From assembly GCF_900066015.1 (NCBI RefSeq), contig NZ_LN890655.1, positions 2,768,726 through 2,832,725 on the forward strand: a stretch of 64,000 nt of DNA, given 5' to 3'. Shown in pieces: positions 24,358 through 31,558 of the stretch. This DNA is from Candidatus Promineifilum breve (lineage in GTDB: Bacteria > Chloroflexota > Anaerolineae > Promineifilales > Promineifilaceae). Every line of letters starts with the position of its first letter. Position 1 is the stretch's first letter. The notes under the pieces were generated by a model that did no database searches, had not been told where the DNA came from, and saw nothing but the letters and a program-made list of their open reading frames with translations. A program made the position numbers and the translations under genes.

Positions 24358-25146
24358 TTACAGGAAAGGCTGGATGACGGTCAGGCCGCCGAACTGGGCC
24401 AGGATGGCCGCCGGCAAGGCCCGCGCGGCGAGGGTGATGAGGATGGTCAACAGGATCGCCAGCCAGCATTTGGCCGCCGGCAACTGGCTGCTGAGGCGGA
24501 CGCCGATGAACAGCAGGACGATCTGCCACAGCAGGTAGATGTCCACGTGGGACAGCATACCGCTGAGCAGGACATTGGCGAAGCCCTCGCCGGCGGGCGC
24601 GAAGCCGGCCAGCCCCGGCGCGGCGATCAGTTGGTCGGTCGCCAGCATGGCGACGAGCTGCACCAGCGAGCGAATGAGCGCCGGCAACGCGGCCCAGGCG
24701 GCCACGTTGAGCGCGGCCCGGCTGGTTCCCCGGCCGCCGAGCAGGGTCAGCACCAGATGCAACAGCCAGCCGATGACAAACCACAGCACGAAGACGCCCA
24801 ACGCCGCGCCCAAGGCGGGCAGGACGTAGTTGAACGTGGGGTTATTGGTGGCCGTGGCCGCCTGCATGAACTGGGCCTGCTGTTCGGGGGCGTAGAATTC
24901 AAAGTCGGGCGGCAAGGCCAATTCGCCGGAAGCGGCCGCGGCAGCCTTGATCGACCCGGCCACGACCGCCTGGGCCACGGCGGCCAGGATGAGCAGAAAC
25001 AGCGGCGTGCGCCAGATGGCCCGGGTGCTCTCGACGATGCGGGCCATGGCCGCCCGCGGTCGGATGAGCACGGGCAGCACCAGATCGAAGCGCCAGCCGC
25101 GGTTGGCATCGCGCCGGTTCAGAACGAGTTCATCTTCTACAGTCAT
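24358..25146 (-). CDS. Yip1-domain membrane protein, first gene of the MacB-like operon
   Basis: The 262-aa product starts at 25146 (MTVEDELVL...); a longer frame upstream lacks coding character. After a cytoplasmic N-terminus with 'LVLPVLIRPRAAMARI', typical of bacterial Yip1-domain proteins, there are five membrane helices. The function of this family in bacteria is unknown. It is often encoded beside ABC exporters of the MacB type, as here. No convincing promoter is seen upstream. Confidence 0.75.
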   Translation of the reverse strand: MTVEDELVLNRRDANRGWRFDLVLPVLIRPRAAMARIVESTRAIWRTPLFLLILAAVAQAVVAGSIKAAAAASGELALPPDFEFYAPEQQAQFMQAATATNNPTFNYVLPALGAALGVFVLWFVIGWLLHLVLTLLGGRGTSRAALNVAAWAALPALIRSLVQLVAMLATDQLIAAPGLAGFAPAGEGFANVLLSGMLSHVDIYLLWQIVLLFIGVRLSSQLPAAKCWLAILLTILITLAARALPAAILAQFGGLTVIQPFL

Positions 25147-25280
25147 AACTCGACTCGGTTCCCATCGCCAGGCAGGAGAGTGTCGGTGCGTTGCGGCGAA
25201 TAGCTCCCCCACTATAGCCGATGCGCGGGCGGCGCGCCATACCCTTCATCCACGGTCAAGCTATGGCCCGTCAACGAAGA

Positions 25281-25381
25281 GGAGGGAACGCGGAGGGCGC
25301 GGAGAGCGGACGCGGAGAGCGCGGAGGAATTTATTCTTCCTTTTCTCCGCGTCCACTCTCCGCGCTCTCCGCGTCATCCGG
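25281..25381. repeat. Long palindrome with CGCGGAG tandem arms
   Basis: The left arm (GGAGGGAACGCGGAGGGCGC and on) and right arm (CTCCGCG units ending CTCCGCGTCATCCGG) form a palindrome of about 100 bases. It is closely related to 8606-8714. It sits between the 3' end of a glycosyltransferase gene and the start of the MacB-like operon; the remaining bases of 25147-25401 hold nothing recognisable. Confidence 0.82.
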
Positions 25382-25401
25382 CTTTGGAAGCGCCAGACCA
25401 T

Positions 25402-27453
25402 CTAGGGAGTAGCCAAGACGTGGTCGCCCAGGTAGAAGGTATCGCCGCCGCCGGTCAATTGGGCGCGCACCACATCGGGCCAGGCGTAGAGGGCCACGGC
25501 CGCGCGATACTCGCCGTCGGGCAGGTCGGCCGGGATGGGCAGGGGGTGGAAGGTGACGAAACGGTCGCCCGCCCGCCACTGCACGCTGTCGAAGCCGGGG
25601 CCGTCGTGCTGACTCACCACGTTGCCCGCCGCGTCGAGCAGGTAGACGCCGAAATGCTGCACCGTCGCCGGCGGCCCGGCGGCCTGCCACGTCAGCAGCA
25701 GCCGCATCTCCTCGCCGGGCCTTAGTTCGTCAGGCGAATAGGCCAGCAGGTCGAGACCGGTGTCCCACGAGGCGAGGACGGGCGCGGCGGCGGTGTCCGG
25801 CGCGGCCCAGTCGTAGAATTGCCACACCTGATCGTTCACGGCCACCTGCGCGTTGGAGATAGGCTCGGCCTGGTCGGCGATGATGTAGGAGGCCAGGCTG
25901 CCCGGCCGGGTGACGAGATAGACCGCGCAGGGGGACGGCCGCGGCAACGCCAGATCGCCATCGGCCAGGATAACCCGCGCCGGATCGACGAACTCCTGTA
26001 GCAGGGCCAGGTCGGAGTTTTCCACCTGATGGCCGCGGCCGAGACCGACGAGGCGGCAGGCCGGCCGCTCGGCCAGCAGGCGGCGCGAGGTGTCGATGAG
26101 CGTTCGCGCGTGGCGCACCTGGATATCCGGCCCGCTGCCGGCCGCCCGCGCGTCCTGATAGCGCAGCGAGAAGAAGACCTGATAGGCGAACAGGGCGAGA
26201 AGGAGGGCGGGGGCAAGTTGGCGGATGACCGCGGACCACCGACCGCGAACCGCCCGCTCGTCTGCGAGCGCCCGCTCGTCTGCGAGCGCCGACCGCCGTT
26301 CGAGCAACCGCAACGCCGTGTCCAGGCCGATGCCCAGGATCATAAAGTGGGCCGGCCATTGGCCGACCAGATAGTAGTTCTGCAAATAGACTGCCGCGCG
26401 TAAATAGAACAGCAGCGGCATCAGGAACCAGAGCAGGATGATCGAGAGGGCGATGAATTGCGAGTGGCGGGTGGCGGCAGACCCTCTCCCCAGCCCTCTC
26501 CCGGAGGGAGAGGGGGCCAGATTCCTCTCCCCCTGGGAGAGGTTAGGAGAGGGTTCCGGGGGCGGGTTCGCCCCTGCCCCCCTGCTCCCCCAAAGCCGCC
26601 CCACCACCAGCGCCAACGCCGCCACGAACAACCCCGCCGCCAGCGCGTCGAAGGCCACCACGCGCGGTACGGCGCGGTAGAGGCCCTGGGCGCGGATGAG
26701 ATCGAGGCTGAGCAGGACGGCCGCGCCGCTGAAGCGCGCTGCCTGCCCGGCCACATCGCCGATGGCCCGGAAGTCGGCCCAGCCGGTGCCGATCTGGTAG
26801 AGGAGATAGGGCAGATAGAGCAGGGCGAAGACGGCCGCGCCAACCAACACGTGGGCCGGGCGCACCCGCCGCCGGAAGAGGAGCAGGGCCAGCCCCATCG
26901 TCACCAGTTGGACGGCCGAACCCGGATGCACCTGGGTCATGGCCGCTGCCCCGGCAGAGGCGACGACCAGATAGACGGCCCGCGGCCGGTGGGCCAGATA
27001 GAGCAGCAGCCCGCCCAACGCCAACGCGGCGAAGGGTGGCACCATCGTCTGGTTCCAGATGAGCTGGCTCCAGAAGACGGCCCACGGGGCGACGGCGAAG
27101 GCCAGCATGGCCCATAGCCCGGCGCGGCGGCCGAAGAGGCGCGCCGTGACCAGGCCGGTGACGGCCACGGCCAGCAGCCCGCCGAACATGGTCAGCAGCG
27201 AGACGCTGAGGATGTCGGGCCACAGCCACAGGGCGAACCCGTAGAGGTACTCGATCAGCGGCGGGTTGACGAAGCCGACCGACGACTTGTTGGCCGCCAG
27301 CGGTAGCGCCCCGCCGTTGACCCAGCGCATGGCCGTGTTGAGGGTAAACGCCTGATCGCCCCACAGGCCGGTGGTGGTTAGCCCGCGCAGGCGCAGGAAG
27401 AAGGCGAGAAGCAGGATGCCCGCCGCGAGGAGGCTGCCGGTTGGTTTACGCAT
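25402..27453 (-). CDS. Multi-spanning membrane glycosyltransferase (ArnT/PMT-like), paralogue of 6056-8563
   Basis: The 683-aa product has about ten to twelve membrane helices up to about residue 420. The N-terminal loop 'GLWGDQAFTLNTAMRW' with 'NPPLIEYLYG' corresponds to the donor-site loop of the ArnT/PMT superfamily. The C-terminal soluble part (about 440-683) is beta-rich and resembles the last domain of the paralogue ('RPGEEMRLLLTW' against 'RPGEMVGLTLYW'). Two genome repeats are read in frame: residues about 289-327 ('NLSQGERNLAPSPSG') and about 388-403 ('ALADERALADER'). It starts 13 bases after the P-type ATPase gene. The acceptor is unknown. Confidence 0.8.
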   Translation of the reverse strand: MRKPTGSLLAAGILLLAFFLRLRGLTTTGLWGDQAFTLNTAMRWVNGGALPLAANKSSVGFVNPPLIEYLYGFALWLWPDILSVSLLTMFGGLLAVAVTGLVTARLFGRRAGLWAMLAFAVAPWAVFWSQLIWNQTMVPPFAALALGGLLLYLAHRPRAVYLVVASAGAAAMTQVHPGSAVQLVTMGLALLLFRRRVRPAHVLVGAAVFALLYLPYLLYQIGTGWADFRAIGDVAGQAARFSGAAVLLSLDLIRAQGLYRAVPRVVAFDALAAGLFVAALALVVGRLWGSRGAGANPPPEPSPNLSQGERNLAPSPSGRGLGRGSAATRHSQFIALSIILLWFLMPLLFYLRAAVYLQNYYLVGQWPAHFMILGIGLDTALRLLERRSALADERALADERAVRGRWSAVIRQLAPALLLALFAYQVFFSLRYQDARAAGSGPDIQVRHARTLIDTSRRLLAERPACRLVGLGRGHQVENSDLALLQEFVDPARVILADGDLALPRPSPCAVYLVTRPGSLASYIIADQAEPISNAQVAVNDQVWQFYDWAAPDTAAAPVLASWDTGLDLLAYSPDELRPGEEMRLLLTWQAAGPPATVQHFGVYLLDAAGNVVSQHDGPGFDSVQWRAGDRFVTFHPLPIPADLPDGEYRAAVALYAWPDVVRAQLTGGGDTFYLGDHVLATP
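26245..26293. repeat. In-frame CGCTCGTCTGCGAG repeat
   Basis: Two tandem copies of CGCCCGCTCGTCTGCGAG are read in frame in the glycosyltransferase (residues ALADER twice), in a predicted loop between membrane helices. Confidence 0.7.
26473..26590. repeat. In-frame CCTCTCCCCAGCCCTCTCCC palindrome
   Basis: CCTCTCCCCAGCCCTCTCCC and its inverse, followed by a GGGGCAGGGG-type unit, are read in frame as an extended Pro/Gly/Ser loop. The same family forms the MoaD-MoaE linker at 42555-42671. Confidence 0.85.
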
Positions 27454-27466
27454 GGGATGATTCGAC

Positions 27467-29776
27467 TCATCCCAATTCTACTGCCGGACGCGGCCACCGC
27501 AACAAGCGCATGCCGTTGGCCGTCACCAGCAGCGACGTGCCCATGTCGGCCAGCACGGCCAGCCACATGCTGCCGCCGCCCAGCAGCACCAGCACGAAGA
27601 AAACGAGCTTGATGGCGATGCTGAGAGCGACGTTGAAGCGCACGGTGCTCATGGCGCTGCGGGCCAGACGGACGGCAAACGGCAACTGGCGCAGGTCGTC
27701 GCCCAGCAGCACGACGTCGGCCGTCTCCAGCGCCTGGGCCGCCCGGCCCATCGCCACGCCGACCGAAGCCGAGGCCAGCGCCGGGGTGTCGTTGATGCCG
27801 TCGCCGACCATTGCCACCGCGCCATGGGCGGCGCGCAATTCTGCCACGGCCGTCACCTTATCGGCCGGCAACAGCCCGGCGCGCACGTCGGTCAGGCCAA
27901 CCTCGGCGGCGATGCGCTCGGCCGTGGCCGCGTGGTCGCCGGTCAGCATGACCAGCGGCGCAATGCCCATGCCCGCCAGTTCGGCCAGGGCGGCGCGGCT
28001 GCCGTCGCGGGTGGCGTCGGCCAGGGCGATGTAGCCCAGGTAGGTATCGCCGTCGCGCACCAGCATCGTCGTCAGCCCGGCGGCGTCGGCGGCGGCGATG
28101 TCGGCGTGGAACGGGTCGTGGCCGGCGTCGTCCTCGAAATAGGCGTGGCTGCCCACGGTGATCGTCCGCCCATCGACCCGGCCGGTGATGCCCCGGCCGG
28201 TCAGTGCGGTCACATTGCCGGCCGGATAGCGGTCGGCCACGCCGCGGGCCGTGGCCTCGGCCACCACCGCCCCGGCCAAGGGGTGCTCGCTGCGCCGTTC
28301 GACGGCGGCGGCGAGGGCGAGGAGGTTATCGCAGGGAGTGCAAATGACGAATGACGAATGACGAATGACGAATTCAGACTCGTCATTCGTCATTTTCTCG
28401 ACGCAATCGGCGGCATGGACGGCCACGACCGCCGGTTTGCCGCGGGTGATGGTGCCGGTCTTGTCGAAGGCGATGGCGCGGACGCGACTGAGTTCTTCGA
28501 GCACCGCGCCGCCCTTGACCAGCACGCCGTGGCGCGCGCCGTTGCTGATGGCGCTGATGAGCGTGACCGGCGTACTGATGACCAGCGCGCAGGGGCAGGC
28601 GACCACCAGCAGGGCCAGGGCGCGATAGAGCCAGCCCTGCACGTCGGGGGCCGGATTCCAGAACGGCGCGTCGAAAAACAGCGGTGGCACGACGGCCACC
28701 AGCAGGGCCACGGCGATGACCGCCGGGGTGTAGACGCGGGCAAAGCGGTCGACGAAGCGTTGGGCCGGGGCGCGGCGATCCTGGGCCTCGCTCACCAGAG
28801 CGATCATGCGGCTGATGGTGTTGTCGGCCGCCAGATGGGTGATCTCGATCTCCAGCGCGCCGGGGCCGTTGACGCTGCCGGCGTAGACTTCGTCGCCGGG
28901 GACTTTATCGACCGGGCGGCTTTCGCCGGTGATGGGGGATTGATCGACGGCCGATTCGCCGGCCAGCACGCGGCCGTCCATCGGCAGGCGCTCGCCGGGC
29001 ACGACGGCGATGCGGTCGCCGACGCGCAAGGTGGCCACGGGCACGCGGCTCTCCACGCCGTCGCCCAGCAGCGTGGCCTCGGCCGGGGCCAGGGCCGACA
29101 GACTGCCGATGGCGTCGCGGGCGCGGGCGGCGGTGTAGCCTTCCAGCGCCTCGCCCAGGGCGAAGAGCACCATGACCAGCCCGGCCTCGGTGTAGGCCCC
29201 GATGATGACCGCGCCGACGGCGGCGATGGTCATCAGTAAATTGATGGTGATCTCGCGGTTGACGCGCAGAGTGCGGACGGCGCTGCGGGCGATGGGGTAG
29301 CCGGCCATGACCATCGCCAGCACGGCCATCGCCGCGAACAGGGGCGACGCGATGCCCAGGCCGGGCAATAGCTCATCGAACAGCACGCCGGGGATAATGA
29401 GCAGCGCGGCCAGCAGAGCCAGGCGTGTGTCCCAGCGCGCCCAGAGGTAGGGCAAGAGACCGCCGACGGCTGACCGCTGACCGCCGCCAGAGGGAGTGTG
29501 GTCGTGGCCGTGCGCGTCTCTTTCAACGGTCGTCGGTCGGCCGTCGGCCGTCGTTCCCGCGGTCAGCGGTCGGCCGTCGGCGGTCGTAACGTCATAGCCC
29601 AGTTCGCGCACCCGAGCGACGACGCGCTCCGGGGCCACTTCGCCCTCGACGCGCAGCGCGCCGGTGGTGAAGTTAATCGTCGCCGCGCGCACGTCGGGCA
29701 GCTTGGCGACGCCGCGCTCGATGCTCAGGGCGCAGTTGGCGCAATCCATGCCGGTTATTTGATAGCGTTGTTCCAT
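27467..29776 (-). CDS. Heavy-metal-translocating P1B-type ATPase (Zn/Cd/Pb type)
   Basis: The 769-aa pump has an N-terminal HMA domain with 'GMDCANC' (residues 9-15), then a His-rich linker 'HGHDH', eight membrane helices with the ion-site motif 'VACPCALVIS', phosphorylation site 'DKTGTIT' and hinge 'GDGINDTPAL'. The last helix 'SMWLAVLADMGTSLLV' is typical of Zn/Cd/Pb (ZntA/CadA) pumps rather than Cu pumps. Two genome repeats are read in frame: residues about 62-104, between HMA and the first helix, and about 460-477, just after the phosphorylation site. It likely exports zinc and counterbalances the uptake operon at 12-15 kb. Confidence 0.93.
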   Translation of the reverse strand: MEQRYQITGMDCANCALSIERGVAKLPDVRAATINFTTGALRVEGEVAPERVVARVRELGYDVTTADGRPLTAGTTADGRPTTVERDAHGHDHTPSGGGQRSAVGGLLPYLWARWDTRLALLAALLIIPGVLFDELLPGLGIASPLFAAMAVLAMVMAGYPIARSAVRTLRVNREITINLLMTIAAVGAVIIGAYTEAGLVMVLFALGEALEGYTAARARDAIGSLSALAPAEATLLGDGVESRVPVATLRVGDRIAVVPGERLPMDGRVLAGESAVDQSPITGESRPVDKVPGDEVYAGSVNGPGALEIEITHLAADNTISRMIALVSEAQDRRAPAQRFVDRFARVYTPAVIAVALLVAVVPPLFFDAPFWNPAPDVQGWLYRALALLVVACPCALVISTPVTLISAISNGARHGVLVKGGAVLEELSRVRAIAFDKTGTITRGKPAVVAVHAADCVEKMTNDESEFVIRHSSFVICTPCDNLLALAAAVERRSEHPLAGAVVAEATARGVADRYPAGNVTALTGRGITGRVDGRTITVGSHAYFEDDAGHDPFHADIAAADAAGLTTMLVRDGDTYLGYIALADATRDGSRAALAELAGMGIAPLVMLTGDHAATAERIAAEVGLTDVRAGLLPADKVTAVAELRAAHGAVAMVGDGINDTPALASASVGVAMGRAAQALETADVVLLGDDLRQLPFAVRLARSAMSTVRFNVALSIAIKLVFFVLVLLGGGSMWLAVLADMGTSLLVTANGMRLLRWPRPAVELG
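28340..28396. repeat. In-frame ATGACGAA palindrome inside the P-type ATPase
   Basis: Four tandem ATGACGAA copies answered by inverted TTCGTCAT copies form a hairpin inside the gene. On the coding strand they encode residues such as 'NDESEFVIRHSSFVI'. The same octamer family forms the palindrome at 29786-29850, directly upstream of this gene. Confidence 0.85.
29465..29595. repeat. In-frame CGGTCGTCGG repeat block
   Basis: Repeats of CGGTCGGCCGTCGG-type and inverse GCTGACCGCTGACC units are read in frame as 'TADGRP' repeats and 'GGGQRSAVGG' around the His-rich 'HGHDH' segment of the P-type ATPase linker. Confidence 0.75.
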
Positions 29777-29785
29777 AGGGTTAAT

Positions 29786-29850
29786 TACGAATGACGAATG
29801 ACGAATGACGAATGCGGATTACATACGATCTTCATTCGTAATTACCATCA
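29786..29850. repeat. ATGACGAA palindrome upstream of the P-type ATPase
   Basis: AATTACGAATGACGAATGAC with two more copies and the inverse TCATTCGTAATT form a palindrome covering the expected promoter/leader of the ATPase gene. The gap 29777-29913 holds nothing else recognisable. Confidence 0.82.
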
Positions 29851-29913
29851 TACACCTTCAAGTAAGGTTCAAAGTCAAGTGGCTAAATCTGCCAAATCGA
29901 AGGGGAGGCTTGT

Positions 29914-30765
29914 CTATTCGAGAACGATTGGCCTGAGCCTCAATCCGCGCCATCTCCGTTCTTGTAAGAGTTCCGCAAATCGGCGGGACACCAGTATTTT
30001 CCTGTAAGCCAAGGCTCCGCTTCCAAACCATTCATGCGTCAACACCATATCTAACTGATCGCTGAACGAGGTGCGGTTAAAGCGATTTACGCGCTTCATC
30101 GGAACCCATTTGCGTCGTTGACACTGTGTGCAGACTTCGGATGGGAAATCCTCTGTATTTAGTAAAGCAGGTCCCATGACGTGACCGAAGAGGATTTGTA
30201 TGACGTCCTCAAATGACTTCTTTGAACCAGCCTCGATTGCGGGTAAAAAATCTATGCTTTTAATACCCTGTGTAGTTAACTCATCCTTTACCCTGGATCG
30301 TACAAACAATGCGTCATAGACCCAACCGGGTTGGCAAAAATGGATGGTTTTTCCACGCTCGTGACTTTTGGCGAATCGAAAAGGATTAATCTGCACGAAG
30401 CCAGCACCACATTTGCGGCAGTAATCAGGATGAGTCAGATCGTAGGTGACCTCCTGCCAACTATTCTCCGGTTTTGGGTAGCCAATCCAGGAGACAATTT
30501 CCGCCTCAAGCCAGGTCGCATCGGCATAATCATCGTCATCGAACTCGGTGTAATAGGTACCCAGCAATTGATACTTTTGTTTAAGTCCCAGTATATCGGG
30601 CAACCTTGAGTCATCTATAGGAATCTTTATCCTAATAAAAGATGTGATAACACCAGAGCCAAGAGTCTTCTCCTTATATTCGTAATCATATAAACCTAAA
30701 GCGATCAATTCAGCCTCTAATGCCGATGGAGGGTTAAGAGTATGAGCGCTGTAGTAATCACGCAT
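29914..30765 (-). CDS. Double-CXXC protein of unknown function, compositionally foreign
   Basis: The 283-aa product has two zinc-ribbon-like pairs, 'CRKCG' (about residue 118) and 'CTQCQRRK' (about 212), and a C-terminal 'FAELLQERRWRGLRLRPI'. This layout resembles the double-CXXCG paralogue family of myxobacteria, some of which are immunity proteins of surface toxins; the match is by eye only. The gene is clearly more AT-rich than its neighbours and uses AT-ending codons, which suggests horizontal acquisition. There is no signal peptide or membrane segment. It follows the MerR gene by 11 bases on the same strand. No toxin partner is visible. Confidence 0.7.
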   Translation of the reverse strand: MRDYYSAHTLNPPSALEAELIALGLYDYEYKEKTLGSGVITSFIRIKIPIDDSRLPDILGLKQKYQLLGTYYTEFDDDDYADATWLEAEIVSWIGYPKPENSWQEVTYDLTHPDYCRKCGAGFVQINPFRFAKSHERGKTIHFCQPGWVYDALFVRSRVKDELTTQGIKSIDFLPAIEAGSKKSFEDVIQILFGHVMGPALLNTEDFPSEVCTQCQRRKWVPMKRVNRFNRTSFSDQLDMVLTHEWFGSGALAYRKILVSRRFAELLQERRWRGLRLRPIVLE

Positions 30766-30776
30766 GGGATGTTTTA

Positions 30777-31526
30777 TTAAGGAGTTTCGTGTTCAAGTGC
30801 GAGGAACAGACGGGCCAAAATGAACGCATTATCGCCGCGGGCCACGAGAAGGTAGCCCTCTTCGTCGTCGGTCAGTTCGGGGATGAGGTTGGGGTGGGCG
30901 GCGCAATCCCGTTCCAGGCGGGTCAGTTCGGCCAGCGCCGCGGCCGTGGCCGGGTCGCGGCCGACGACCAGGATGTGGTAGGCGTCATCCTCGCGCCAGA
31001 CGTGGATGTGGCGGCCGCGCAGCTGGGCCAGCACATCCTGGGCCGCCGGGCCGGAGAGCAGGCAGCCGTTGTAGGTCGTCAGCCAGTCGAGGACGGTGTG
31101 GCTGGGCAGTTCGGCCGTCGGGTTGGCGCAGATGCGGTCGACCAGGCGGCCGAAGGCGCTCTGGGCCGCCCCCGCCTCGGCCCCGGTCAACTCCTGGAGA
31201 AACAGCTCAAGTTCGTGCTGCTGGACGCGCAACTCGGTGACCTGCCGCTCCAGGGCCAGATAGCGCCCCTCGGCCAGGGCCAGCGTCTCGGCATTGTCCA
31301 GATCGCCGCCGCGCCAGGCGGCCAGCAGGGCGCGAATCTCGGCCAGGGAGAAGCCCAGGCGCTGGGCGCGGCGGAGGAGGCGGACAGTATCGACGTCGGC
31401 CGGGGCGTAGAGGCGATAGCCGGCCTCGGTGCGGCCGGCCGGCTCCAACAGCCCCTCGGCCTCGTAATAGCGCAGGGCCGAGGGGCGCAGGCCGACGCGG
31501 CGGGCGAGTTGGCCGATGGTTAGCAT
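30777..31526 (-). CDS. MerR-family transcriptional regulator with extra C-terminal domain
   Basis: The 249-aa protein starts with a canonical MerR winged helix ('MLTIGQLARRVGLRPSALRYY', 'GYRLYAPADVDTVRLLRRAQ') and a coiled-coil dimerisation helix (about 80-125). The C-terminal half (about 130-249) is an additional alpha/beta domain without the Cys ligands of metal-sensing MerR proteins. It may bind an organic effector. It is encoded downstream of glyQS on the same strand with a 32-base gap. Its target is unknown; the close double-CXXC gene or the P-type ATPase are possible. Confidence 0.88.
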   Translation of the reverse strand: MLTIGQLARRVGLRPSALRYYEAEGLLEPAGRTEAGYRLYAPADVDTVRLLRRAQRLGFSLAEIRALLAAWRGGDLDNAETLALAEGRYLALERQVTELRVQQHELELFLQELTGAEAGAAQSAFGRLVDRICANPTAELPSHTVLDWLTTYNGCLLSGPAAQDVLAQLRGRHIHVWREDDAYHILVVGRDPATAAALAELTRLERDCAAHPNLIPELTDDEEGYLLVARGDNAFILARLFLALEHETP

Positions 31527-31558
31527 GAGTGGTTGCGACCTAGAAGCTCAGTATCTAA

